Assembly (NCBI GenBank): GCA_007115705.1
Contig: QXEO01000170.1
Span: 2,393,570-2,457,569, forward strand
Reading direction: 5' to 3'
From: Dactylis glomerata
Taxonomy: Eukaryota > Streptophyta > Magnoliopsida > Poales > Poaceae
DNA length: 64,000 bases
Both the position numbers and the translations under genes were made by a program. This document shows, piece after piece, positions 24,334 through 34,534 of the stretch (position 1 is the first letter of the stretch; the number at the start of each line of letters is the position of its first letter). The notes under the pieces were generated by a model. It did not search any database and had not been told where the DNA came from. It worked only from the letters and a program-made list of their open reading frames with translations.

Positions 24334-26915
24334 AGCATCCCCAAGCTTAACTCCTGCTCATCCTCGAGTAGGTAAGTGATAACAAAAGAATAATTTTTGA
24401 GGTGACATGCACCTACACAATCTTGATCATATATGCAAGCATTGGTGAGCTGGGATCAATAGAACTTAAAACATGGGCATGAAGATATAATCATGACAAT
24501 AAGAACTTAGCAACCATGTTGTAAACATGCAAATGAACACAAACAAAAGATCATGATAATGAAACAATGAAAGTCAAACGTGTGTTCAAATCATAAGGAA
24601 AAACATACAAAAGGTTTTCAACTTGTCCTTCAAAGAGAGCAAAACATAAATGCATAGGACACCTCAAAGTTTAAGAGGGCGACTAGATACAAATAATTTA
24701 AGAACAAGTGAAACCAACAATATGATTCAATCAATGAACCTTGGGACAATGCATATCACACTAAGAATGACAACTATGCTCTCTTAATGGTGCATAAAGA
24801 AAGAAGGTGGTGACTCAACATAAAAGTAAAAGAAAGGCCCTTCGCAGAGGGAAGCAGTGATTTAAACATGTGCTAGAGCTTTTCATTTGTAAAACAGAGA
24901 TAAAACTTGATTTTGAGAGGTGGTTGTCTTTGTCAACGACTGGCAATGGGGTTCTTACTATCTTCCGTACAAAAATAAAGCAAGTTTTTGAGAGAGAGAT
25001 TGGCACTTCGTGCTCTTTTTATAAAACTTGGCACTCCTCCCCACCTTTTCCTTTCACATACCATGGCTAACCGATTCCATCGGGTGCCCACCAACATTCA
25101 CATTCTTTGGAGGAGTGCCTTTTTCTTTCTTTTTTTCCTTTTTTTTCTTTTTGGAATAAACAATATGGAAGATAGCAAATCCGACCACTACATCCCCATG
25201 AGCTGAAAACAGTGTCACAAAACGAGAAGTATTTTGAAGGTTTTTGAAAGGTAGCACACGAAAATTTTACTTTGGAATGGCTTACAAATACCATGCATAG
25301 GAATTTATAGTGGACACAATGGCAAACTTGGCTTTTAGGAGTTGGATGCACGAGTAGAGCTCATACTCAGTACAAGGTGAGGGCTAGCAAAAGACTGGGA
25401 GCGACCAACTAAGAGAGCAGTAATGGCCATAATCATGCAAAGCGACATTAAAAGAAGCATACGATGGCATCAAAAGTCAAAAACTAAATGATCATGAAGG
25501 CTAATGGTGACTTTGGAAGAGTCTAACATGTGTGAGCATGCGCCAAGTCAACCCAAATAAAGCATCAAGGAGAAAACCAAAATAATGCTTCCATACAATA
25601 AAAACAACGCATGATTTTTTCAAAGGCTCATTAAGCAATCTCAGTTATTTGAGACAAGTCATGCTACAGCAAAACCACTAAGCATACTATCAAAAAGACA
25701 TCAAGCATGACATGAAAAAGCCTAAGCCGCAGTCTACACAAGCTCCTTCTTGTACCACTATTTTGCACAAAGCTTTTTCTCTTTTCCAACACCATTTGAA
25801 ATTTTTATAAACACCTCTTTTGATGAAAACCAATAAAGATCAGAGGCAAAAATACACCTTGATGAAAAGATATGACAAGATCTGAACGCATATCAAGGCG
25901 AAAACGAAAACCAAAAGCAGTAGCAGAAAAAGTAGAACGCTAGAACAACTCCGTTTTCACTGTTATTAAATTCATCGAGCGTTCTACGCAAATGAAAAGC
26001 AAGGCAACTTCTCCAAAGGAAAATTTGTTGGGGTCCAACCATTTATTGCAGCAAACAAACAAACTAAACAAACTAAGAAAACTAAAACAACTGACGCTCC
26101 AAGAAAAACACATAGTGCATGAAGCAATAAAAATATAGTGTTTTGAAAGGTGATCTGATTTTTGCCGATGAAGAAGGGGTGCCTCGGGGGCATCCCCAAG
26201 CTTTGACGCTTGTACTTCTTGGATATTTCTTGGGGTGATGCATGGGCATCCCCAAGCTTGAGCTTTTGTCCATTCTTCAACTCATCTCATCATTCTCCAA
26301 TCCCTACACTTGAAAACTTCCTTCATACAAAACTAAACACAATTCTATTAGCAACATTAGTGTAAGCATAAAATATATTCAACCTCTTTTAGCTTCAGGT
26401 TTCAACCCAAAACCACCACATATAAAGTATATACTACTGTAGCAACTTCCACAAGAGTTCCATGATCAAAAAGAACTCAAAAGAAAGCGATAAAGTGGCA
26501 AAAACAAATATTGGTAGAAATCTGTCAAAACTGAACAGCTGATAATGGACGAATTTTTGAGGGATTTTCTGTTGCTCAAATCAAAAAGTGTTCAACTAAG
26601 AAAAGTTTGGATATAACCTGGGGCATATGCACAAGAAATCGTAGGTCCAAAAGATAAACAGAGAATTTTCACGAATTTTTACGGTGCAGCACCGAAAACA
26701 GTTTCAGGACAGCAATAACCCCAAATCTTTACCTCACTCAAATTAGAGGCTTCTCTTGGCACAAAAACGAAATAAACCAGATAAGGAGCGGTCATTACAG
26801 TAGTAATGACTTCCAAGACTCAAATAAAAGAAAAAGTACTGAAAAGTAAACAATGGGTTATCTCCCAAGAGTGCTTTTCTTTAACGCCTTTGAGCTAGGC
26901 GCAGAAAATTGCGAA
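24334..26915 (-). other. 3' noncoding region of element D, with a block derived from a C-like element
   Basis: Mostly collinear with the noncoding region of A and B, including PPT-like motifs at 26191-26202 and 26246-26259. Between about 24850 and 25330 the A/B sequence is replaced by one matching 33440-34010 of element C, including its hairpin and TATA-like box. No credible frame; open frames here are low complexity or derive from the LTR-proximal repeats. Confidence 0.75.
25030..25119 (-). promoter_or_regulatory. conserved stem-loop with adjacent TATA-like box (element D)
   Basis: Outer arms GGCACTCCTCC (25030-25040) and GGAGGAGTGCC (25109-25119) enclose an inner hairpin CCGAT-TCC-ATCGG (25071-25083). 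On the element strand GTTTTATAAAAAG (25014-25027) follows. The same arrangement occurs in element C at 33726-33829. This may be an RNA signal or a small promoter; the function is inferred only from structure and conservation. Confidence 0.4.
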
Positions 26916-28979
26916 TCAAGTAATATCAATAGATGAAGCATCAAGCTCATAATTTGCTCTAAGAATAGAGTCAAAAAGTAATTTCTTTCTTTTCCTAGGG
27001 AAGTGTTCCACACCTTTCTTTAGCGGGAATTGATACGTGATAGTGCCTTCCCTCATGTCAATGATAGCACCTACAGTTCGAAGAAAGGGTCTTCCCAAAA
27101 TAATAGGACATGAAGAATGGCATTCAACATCCATAACAAGAAAATCAACGGGAACAAGGTTATTGTTAACCACAATAAGAACATCATTAATCCTTCCCAA
27201 AGGTTTCTTCTTAGCAACATCAGCAATAGGAACATCAAAATAACACTTTTCAAGCGGTGGTAAATCAAGCATGTCATAAATCTTTCTAGGCATGATAGAA
27301 ATACTAGCACCTAGATCACATAAAGTATGGCAATCATAACCATTAACATGCATATCAATGATGGGTTCCCAACCATCTTCTAACTTCTTGGGAACAGAGG
27401 CTTTTTGCTTCAACTTTTCATCCCTAATCTTTATGAGAGCATTGGTAATATGCTTAGTAAAAGCAATATTTAAAGAACTAGCATTGGGAGTCAAAGCAAG
27501 CTTTTGCAAGAACAAAATAACTTCAGATATATTGCAGCCATCAGCATCAAAATCATTAAAGGAAATAGAGCTATCATCTCCCACACTCTGAAAAATTTCA
27601 GCACTCTTTTGAGAAAAAGTTTTGGCAGTTTTAGGCTTTTTAACACAAGGAGTGGGAGTTTTCTCTACACCAATCAAAGTAAGAGGGTTGCTATCAGTAG
27701 GAGCAACATCATTAGAGGTAGTAATAGTACATACCTTCATCTCTCTAGCCATCTCATCTTCTCTTTCCCACCTGGCATGCAATTCCGCTAATAATCTAAT
27801 ATTTCTATCAATTCCAACTTGGGTAGCATTAGCGGCAGCAACAATATTGCTCACATTCACATCATTAGGAAACACTTTTAATTTCAGAAGTTCAACATCA
27901 TGAGCAAGGCTATCAACTTTAGAAGCAAGAATATCAATTTTGCCTAACTTTTCCTCAACAGAGTTGTTAAAAGCAGTTTGTTTACCGATGAAGTCCTTGA
28001 GCATTACCTCAAGCTCGGAGGGCGCGGCCCTAGTGTTGTTGTAGGAATTACCATAAGAATTACCATAACCATTACCATTGGTAGAAGGATACGGCCTATA
28101 ATTGTTACTAGCAAAATTGTTCCTATAAGCATTGTTATTAAAATTGTTATTTCTAATGAAATTCCCATCAACTTGCTCTTCTTGAGCAACCAGAGAGGCC
28201 AAAGGAAAATTATTAGGATCAACACGAGTCCTATCATTAGCAAGCATAGCCATAATGGTATCAATCTTATCACTTAAGGAAGAGGTTTCCTCAACAGAAT
28301 TTACCTTCTTACCTTGTGGAGCTCTCTCGGTGTGCCATTCGGAATAATTTACCATCATGTTGTCGAGTAGCTTTGATGCGGCGCCCAAGGTAAGGGACAT
28401 AAAAGTGCCTCCAGCAGCTGAATCAAGTAGGTTCCTTGAAGAAAAATTCAGTCCTGCATAAAAAGTTTGGATAATCATCCAAGTAGTCAGTCCATGAGTG
28501 GGGCAATTCTTTACCATAGATTTCATTCTTTCCCAAGCTTGAGCAACATGTTCATTATCAAACTGAGTAAACTTCATAATATTGCTACGCAAAGCTATAA
28601 TCTTAGCAGGAGGATCGTATCTACCAATAAAAGCATCCTTACACTTAGCCCATGAATCAATACTATTCTTAGTCAAAGACAGCAACCAATCTTTAGCCTT
28701 TCCTCTCAAAGAAAAAGGAAACAACTTGAGCTTAATAATATCACTATCAACATCCTTATATTTCTGCATCTCACATAGCTCAACAAAATTGTTGAGATGA
28801 GCTGCAGCATCTTCGGTACTAGCACCAGAAAATTGCTCTTTCATAACAAGGTTCAATAAAGCAGGCTTAATCTCATAAAAAGTGGTAGCAGGAACAGTTG
28901 TTGCAATAGGAGTGCAGATAAAATCACTATTGTTCGTGCTAGAAAAGTCACACAACTTGGTGTTTTCAGGAGTACCCAT
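26916..28979 (-). CDS. gag-protease polyprotein of element D (intact)
   Basis: 687 residues from MGTPENTKLCDF; an in-frame ATG 33 bp upstream (29012) exists, but the chosen start aligns with MANPENTKLCDF of A. The gag core lies in about residues 50-190 (KDWLLSLTKNSIDSW, AQAWERMKSMVKNCP). An Asn-rich linker follows, with no CCHC zinc knuckle, then a coiled-coil-like stretch (EEKLGKIDILASKVDSLAHDV is split here as two heptads). The aspartic protease has LCDLGASISIMP near residue 553 and CPIILGRPFLRTVGAIID. The frame stops after SSIDIT, with no RT, RNase H or integrase. It could make particles in which another element's enzymes act. No disabling mutation is seen. Confidence 0.9.
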   Translation of the reverse strand: MGTPENTKLCDFSSTNNSDFICTPIATTVPATTFYEIKPALLNLVMKEQFSGASTEDAAAHLNNFVELCEMQKYKDVDSDIIKLKLFPFSLRGKAKDWLLSLTKNSIDSWAKCKDAFIGRYDPPAKIIALRSNIMKFTQFDNEHVAQAWERMKSMVKNCPTHGLTTWMIIQTFYAGLNFSSRNLLDSAAGGTFMSLTLGAASKLLDNMMVNYSEWHTERAPQGKKVNSVEETSSLSDKIDTIMAMLANDRTRVDPNNFPLASLVAQEEQVDGNFIRNNNFNNNAYRNNFASNNYRPYPSTNGNGYGNSYGNSYNNTRAAPSELEVMLKDFIGKQTAFNNSVEEKLGKIDILASKVDSLAHDVELLKLKVFPNDVNVSNIVAAANATQVGIDRNIRLLAELHARWEREDEMAREMKVCTITTSNDVAPTDSNPLTLIGVEKTPTPCVKKPKTAKTFSQKSAEIFQSVGDDSSISFNDFDADGCNISEVILFLQKLALTPNASSLNIAFTKHITNALIKIRDEKLKQKASVPKKLEDGWEPIIDMHVNGYDCHTLCDLGASISIMPRKIYDMLDLPPLEKCYFDVPIADVAKKKPLGRINDVLIVVNNNLVPVDFLVMDVECHSSCPIILGRPFLRTVGAIIDMREGTITYQFPLKKGVEHFPRKRKKLLFDSILRANYELDASSIDIT

Positions 28980-29147
28980 TTCAGCAAAACGAAAGTAAAC
29001 AAGTAAAAACAACTACCAAGGATTCTAATTTTTTTGGGTTTTTGATATAAAAAGCAATGCAGGTAAAATAAAGTAAAGTAAAGCAAAACAAATAACAAAG
29101 TAAAGAATGTGTGTGCGAAGAACTCCCCTCGCAGAAGTCTTCTCTCT

Positions 29148-29165
29148 TCCCCGGCAACGGCGCCA
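29148..29165 (-). other. primer binding site of element D (tRNA-Asp)
   Basis: On the minus strand TGGCGCCGTTGCCGGGGA, identical to the site of element C, 10 nt inside the 5' LTR. A and B carry decayed versions. Confidence 0.85.
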
Positions 29166-29175
29166 GAAAAGAAGC

Positions 29176-30799
29176 TGCTACTCGTGTGATGAGCCAGAAA
29201 AGAGCTGTGGCGTTTAGTTGACGTGGGAGCAGTATGTCCTTGTGCGTGGTGATGACCAGCCCGTTGGGAACCCCAAGAGGAAGGTATGATGAGTGTAGCG
29301 GCTAGTTTTCCCTCAGTTAAGAAACCAAGGTATATCGAACAGGAGAAGAGAGATGGTGACGACTGAAGGTCTTTGTGGAACCTGCACACACACAAACAAA
29401 TACTTTGCTCCCAACTTGCGATGAGGTTGTCAATCTCACCGGTTTGCTTGAAACAAAGGTTATGAGTGTATCGAGTGGAAAACAGTAGTAATGTGCTAGT
29501 AAAGTAAACAGTGCGGGAAAAGTAAACAGGTGATTGCAATATGATTAAAATAGGACCGGGGTCCATAGTTCACTAGTGGTGTCTCTCCATAGATAAAATA
29601 GCATGCTGGGTAAACAAATTACAGTTGGGCAATTGATAGAATAAAGATAACGTGATATGTCAAGAAGATCACTATGAGATTCACTCTGGGCATTACAACA
29701 AAATACATAGACCGCCATCCAACTGCATCTATGACTAATAATCCACTCCCGGGGATATCATCCGAACACCCTAGAAGTATTAAGTTGCGAACAACAGATA
29801 ATTGCATTAAGCAAAGTGTGTAATGTAAACAAAGCATATGCCCTTGAGCATATGAATGTTGTTTTCTCCCTAGTAGCAACAGCACATCTACCACCTTAGA
29901 GGTTTCTGTCACTCCCCCCAGGTGAAATAGAGACATGAACCCACTATCGAGCATAAATACCCCCTCTTGGAGTCACTAGCAACTACTCGGCCAAGATAGC
30001 TACTAACAACGGAGAGCATGCAAGATCATAAACAACATAGAGATAACAAAAGATATAATTCAGTACAGCAACTTAATCATAAACACCAATATTCATCGGA
30101 TCCCAACAAACCAACATCATAGAATTACATAACGGTGATCTCAATCATGTAGGGCAGCTCATGAGATCAAAACATGAAGCACATGGTGGAGAAGACAACC
30201 ATCTAGCTACTGCTATGGACCCATAGTCCAAGGTAGACTACTCACTCATCGCTCCGGAGGCAAGCATGGCGATGAAGAAGACCTCCGGTGGCGATTCCCC
30301 TCTCCGGCAGGGTGCCGGGAAGAGCTTCTGGACCCTCCCGATCTTTGGGTCGACGGCAGCGGCGGATCGCGATGTATTCTGGAAAACTGATCGGGCCCTT
30401 AGGTTTTTCTCGTCAGGGGGTATATATAGGCGAAAGGACGATGTCAGAGAGGGGACCACGCCCCCTCACACAGGGCTGGCGCGGCCAGGGGGGTGGCCAC
30501 GCCGCCCCTATGTCTGGGGCCCACGTGGCCCCCCTCCGTCAGGTCTTCGGATGTTTGGGAGCTTCCCCGTGAAATATGACTTCAGGAACTTGTTTCGTCC
30601 AATTCCGAGAATATTTCCTGTGTATCACTTCTGAAACACAAAAATAGCAGAAAACAGGAAACTAGCACTGTGGCACTTCGTTAATAGGTTAGTTCCGGAA
30701 AATGTATAAAAGTACCACTAAGTGTAACGAAACAATAGGCAAATGGTGTAAAAACAAGCATGGAGCATCAAAAATTATAGATACGTTTGAGACATATCA
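29176..30799 (-). repeat. 5' LTR of element D
   Basis: Plus strand TGCTACTCG...GAGACATATCA. It pairs with 22711-24333. On the element strand CCTATATATACCCCC (near 30420) is a good TATA box for the LTR promoter. Confidence 0.92.
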
Positions 30800-30804
30800 A
30801 TGGT

Positions 30805-32001
30805 ATTATGAGAAGATGTGTACCAGAATATGTGCAACAAGAGATATTAAGAAAATACCATAGTAGTGCCTATGAAGGGCATCATGCTGGAGACAGAACC
30901 GCGCAGAAGGTTCTACAGTCAGGTTTTTATTGGCCAACCCTCTTTAAAGATGCCAGAAGGTATGTTTTATCTTGCGATGAATGTCAAAGAGTTGGTAATA
31001 TTTCTAGACGCAATGAGATGTCTATGAATTACACTCTTGTTATTGAACCGTTTGATTGTTGGGGATTTGACTGTATGGGTCCTTTTCCTCCTTCAAAATA
31101 ATATACCCATATACTTGTTGCTGTTGATTATGTTACTAAATGGGTAGAAGCCATACCTACAAAGAGTGCCGATGGGGAGACCTCGTTAAAAATGCTTAAG
31201 GATGTTATTTTTCCTAGGTTCGGAGTGCCTAGATATCTTATGACTGACGGAGGTTCTCATTTTATTCATGGTGGTTTTAGAAAAACTCTTGCTAAATATG
31301 ATGTCAATCATAGAATTGCTTCTGCTTATCATCCCCAAACTAGTGGGCAGGTAGAGCTTTCAAATAGGGAGATCAAGTCTATCTTGCAGAAGACTGTCAA
31401 TAGATCTAGGAAAAACTGGGCTAGTAAGTTAAACGACGCTTTATGGGCTTATAGAACTGCTTATAAGAATCCCATGGGTATGTCTCCTTATAAGATGGTT
31501 TACAGAAAAGCGTGTCACTTGCCCTTAGAATTAGAACACAAAGCTTTTTGGGCAGTGAGAGAGCTTAATAGAGATTTTAAACTAGCCGGTAAGAAAAGGT
31601 TGTTAGATTTGAGTTCTCTAGATGAGTGGAGAAACGAAGCGTATGAGAATGCCAGACTTTTTAAAGAGAAAGTCAAGCAATGGCATGATAAGAGAATTCT
31701 TAAGAGAGAGTTTCATGTTGGTGAGAAAGTTCTTTTGTATAGGTCTCGTCTCAGATTTTTTGCAGGAAAATTACTCTCTAAATGGGAAGGACCATATATT
31801 ATTGTGGAAGTGTACCGCTCAGGTGCTATTAAGATTGCTTCATTGAAAGATGATTCTACACAAGTGGTGAATGGGCAAAGACTCAAGCATTATATTTCTG
31901 GAGATTCTTATAATGAAGATATTGATGTTATTGAAACAGTTTCTCTGGAAGAATACATCCAAGACAAATTGCAGGTACCTGCAGAGTTCGCTTTCGAATA
32001 G
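30805..32001 (+). pseudogene. Athila-type gag-pol, part 2 (integrase), one in-frame stop
   Basis: Resumes the frame of 19177-22710 after the D insertion. It holds an HHCC zinc-binding domain (YHSSAYEGHHAGDRTAQ ... CDECQ) and the catalytic core with FDCMGPFPP (first Asp), TDGGSHF (second Asp) and SGQVELSNREIKS (Glu). The C-terminal GPY-type segment contains KWEGPYIIVEVY. A TAA at 31099-31101, just after FPPSK, interrupts the core. The frame is otherwise open on both sides of it, so the integrase is dead by a single nonsense change. This enzyme would have inserted element cDNA into the chromosome. Confidence 0.85.
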
Positions 32002-32339
32002 GTAACAGTTCTAGTCAGAAAAGTTTTGCGAAAAGTTCTTCCTTTAATATTTTTGCGGTTTTTACTAAATATGAAAAATCACGAGACAAAAACGGGGAGG
32101 AAAAAGAGTCCGTGTGTGTCTTACACACAGGTGGCGCGGGCCCACCCTTGGCCGCGCCACCCATGTGTGAGAATACCCCGGAACTCGTTTCCGTCCCGGT
32201 TTCCTCCTGTGATTTCGTTTCGATGTATAATTTTCGCCTATTTAACCCCCCGGAGTCCCCGAGGTCTATATATCATTTTCTCGTCGCGTTTTGTTTCGAG
32301 CTGTTTCTGTCAGGGATTGCCCTCGGTTTTGGAGTTATA
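32002..32339 (+). other. spacer between pol and the downstream ORF of C
   Basis: No gene. It contains a short segment (about 32105-32175: CACACAGGTGGCGCGG..CGCGCCACCCATGTGTGAG) that resembles the GC-rich core of the A/D LTRs. Such spacers in env-bearing Athila elements can hold splice sites for a subgenomic RNA. Confidence 0.4.
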
Positions 32340-32840
32340 ATGTCTTCGTCCGGTTCATCTAAAGAGAACCCTCTTGCGGATTCCATCAATCTATATATGA
32401 GGGAGCTGAAGATGCATCTGAAGGAGTTGTCACTCAAGGATGGGGAGTTGCAGATTAAAGACGTTCAAGGACCCAAGGGAGAAGGGAGTCTCGAAGCAAG
32501 GATGGAAGCACTGGAACATGAAGTTTTCAGATACAAGAAGATGGCGAAACGCGAGGTGGACATTATCTATAGGATTAATCAAGAGCTTGTTGCCAAGTAC
32601 AAGAAGGAGACTACAGAGCTTTGGAAGGATGTCCTCTCACTCCAGGAGACGACTAACCAATTACAAGCACAACTCTATGATGTGCAGAACCAAAATTGTG
32701 AGTATGAAGCTAGATTTCAACAAATGAGTGCTGCTGCAAGTTTCACGATTTTGGAGACCAAGACATCCTTCCTTGACGGAGGACCTCTGCCTTGGAAGTA
32801 CGACAACGAGGAAGATTCACCGCCACCGCCAAAGGAATAA
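32340..32840 (+). CDS. 166-aa predicted coiled-coil protein downstream of pol in element C
   Basis: Starts MSSSGSSKENPLADSINLYM, ends in acidic and Pro-rich sequence (DNEEDSPPPPKE). Residues about 15-140 are strongly helical and heptad-like (MRELKMHLKELSLKDG, MEALEHEVFRYKKMAKREV, QETTNQLQAQLYDVQNQN). There is no signal peptide, membrane anchor or Cys cluster, so it does not look like the env-like protein that occupies this place in some Athila elements. The longer frame starting at 32112 is less likely because its N-terminus reads through GC-rich LTR-like DNA. The product might be a particle or RNA-binding accessory protein; the function is unknown. The sequence AGCTTGGGGGAG follows 35 bp after the stop. 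Confidence 0.6.
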   Translation: MSSSGSSKENPLADSINLYMRELKMHLKELSLKDGELQIKDVQGPKGEGSLEARMEALEHEVFRYKKMAKREVDIIYRINQELVAKYKKETTELWKDVLSLQETTNQLQAQLYDVQNQNCEYEARFQQMSAAASFTILETKTSFLDGGPLPWKYDNEEDSPPPPKE

Positions 32841-34534
32841 TTCGTCATCGGTATAGGCATCCCCTTGGCTTGTTTCCAGCTTGGGGGAGTGCCGCGGTAT
32901 CACATCATTACCTTTTGCTCATTTACTTTTCAAGTAGTGTCATATCATGAATAAAGAAGTTATCATATAGAATAGTTTGCAGCTTGGAAGTATCCTCCTT
33001 AGTTGGTTATCTATGTATCCCTTGGTGTGAGTTGCGGTAATAAAATATTAATGAGAAGTTTTATCATTTACTTTCCGCATACTTTATGTTAGTCTGCAAT
33101 CTCTCTTGTATGACTAGTCTTGTTGATTGGTATTGGTATCACATTGGGAGCATGAGTAGATTTAGTTGGTTTTGGCAAACCTAGCTTGGTCAGTAGCAAC
33201 TTTACCTTGAGGTTTGAGTAGAAAAGAATAAAGAAGTGCTTGCAGTTACATCACTTCAGTTTTCCCTTATGTTTGGCTTATAAGCATTGTTATTCTTAAA
33301 GTTAAAAATCGTTGTACCTTCAAGGGAGTTTGCATGATTGTTCTTATTATATGTATGTTTGTTTGTTTCATGCAACTCTTATGCTTGCTACCCTGCTTTG
33401 CTAGCCAAAAACCTGTACTGAGAGGAAATACTTCTCGTGTATCCAATTCCCAAAAGCCAAGTCACTTCCAAAGAGTCCACTATAAATTCCTATGCATGGT
33501 ATTTCAAGCCATTCCAAGTAAATTTTCATGTGCTACCTTTCAAAAAACCTTCAAACACTTCTCATTTTGTGCCACTGTTTTTAGCTCATGAGGACGTAGT
33601 GGATGGGTTTGTTATCTTCCATACTAAATTAAGTACCCCTCGACTAGGCAGCTTCATCTGCTCGTCATTAATTTTGCAAGGGAGCTGGTCAGACCATTAT
33701 AATCTCAAAAAAAAGAAAGAAAAAAGGCACTCCTCCAATGGAATGTGAAAGTTGGTCGGCACCCGATGGAATCGGTTAGCCATGGTTTGAGAAAGGAAAA
33801 AGATGGGGAGGAGTGCAAAGCTATAAAAGAGCACCAAAGTGCCAATTAATCAAACATCTCGGAACCGCTCTCACTTGTTTAGTATGGAAGATATCAAGAA
33901 CTCCATTGCTAGTCGTTGACAAAAGCAACCACCTCTCAAAATAACTTTTCACCTCTGTTTTACAAATAAAAAGCTCTAGCACATGTTTAATCCCTGCTTC
34001 CCTCTGCGAAGGGCCTATCTTTTACTTTTATGTTGAGTCAACCTATTTCCCTCTATCTAAAGCAAGCATTTGAGTTGTTATGTTTCACTCATCCATATGT
34101 TGATCCGTTTAATCATGTTTATTATCTTCCTTGTTTTGTATAATGTTTTTGTCTGAAGGAATATATCTTTGAAAGCTTTCTATGAATACAAAAGTTTACT
34201 TTGTTGAGCATATAGTCTTTGCTATATTAGCTCTGTTTTAAAAGGCTCCGTTTAAAAGAGAGAATAGTTTGTTCTCCATTCTTTGACCAAGAACTAAGGT
34301 TTGCCATTGCCAATTATAGTTTACCTTGTGTATCTTTACATGTGATTCCCTTTTACCCATTGCAAGTCTATATCTTATAAAGGGAAGTTGCTGTTTATTA
34401 TAATTTGTGCCTTGGTAAATGTGATGCTTCTTGTCCGTATTTTGATTATCGACACTTCACCCCATAAACCTATGGTCATGTTTACCGAGTTTAGTTTTCG
34501 CTTGGGGACAAGCGAGGTCTAAGCTTGGGGGGGT
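32841..34534 (+). other. 3' noncoding region of element C
   Basis: 1.7 kb without a credible frame. CAGCTTGGGGGAGTGCC (32877-32893) is an internal PPT-like motif; AAGCTTGGGGGGG beside the LTR is the terminal one. A part around 33400-33500 (CTGTACTGAG, TCGTGTATCCAA, CCAAAAGCCAAG) is recognisably related to the noncoding regions of A, B and D. Confidence 0.75.
33726..33829 (+). promoter_or_regulatory. stem-loop and TATA-like box in the 3' region of element C
   Basis: Outer arms GGCACTCCTCC (33726-33736) and GGAGGAGTGC (33807-33816), inner hairpin CCGAT-GGA-ATCGG (33763-33775), then CTATAAAAG (33820-33828). Conserved in D (25014-25119), though the two elements belong to different subfamilies. 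Confidence 0.4.

Larger units (their letters stand above)
22711..30799 (-). mobile_element. Element D: young gag-protease-only gypsy element in the pol of C
   Basis: TSD ATGGT at 22706-22710 and 30800-30804. Minus orientation, 8.09 kb. It has LTRs of 1,623 and 1,624 bp, an intact primer site, one intact gag-protease frame and 2.6 kb of noncoding DNA. About 20 differences were counted by eye between the LTRs (near 1.2%), mostly transitions, so it is the youngest insertion in the nest. It is the same family as A and B, but the LTR 3' end is variant (ends ACTCGTGTGATG...-type sequence rather than CCAGCAATCA). Confidence 0.93.
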
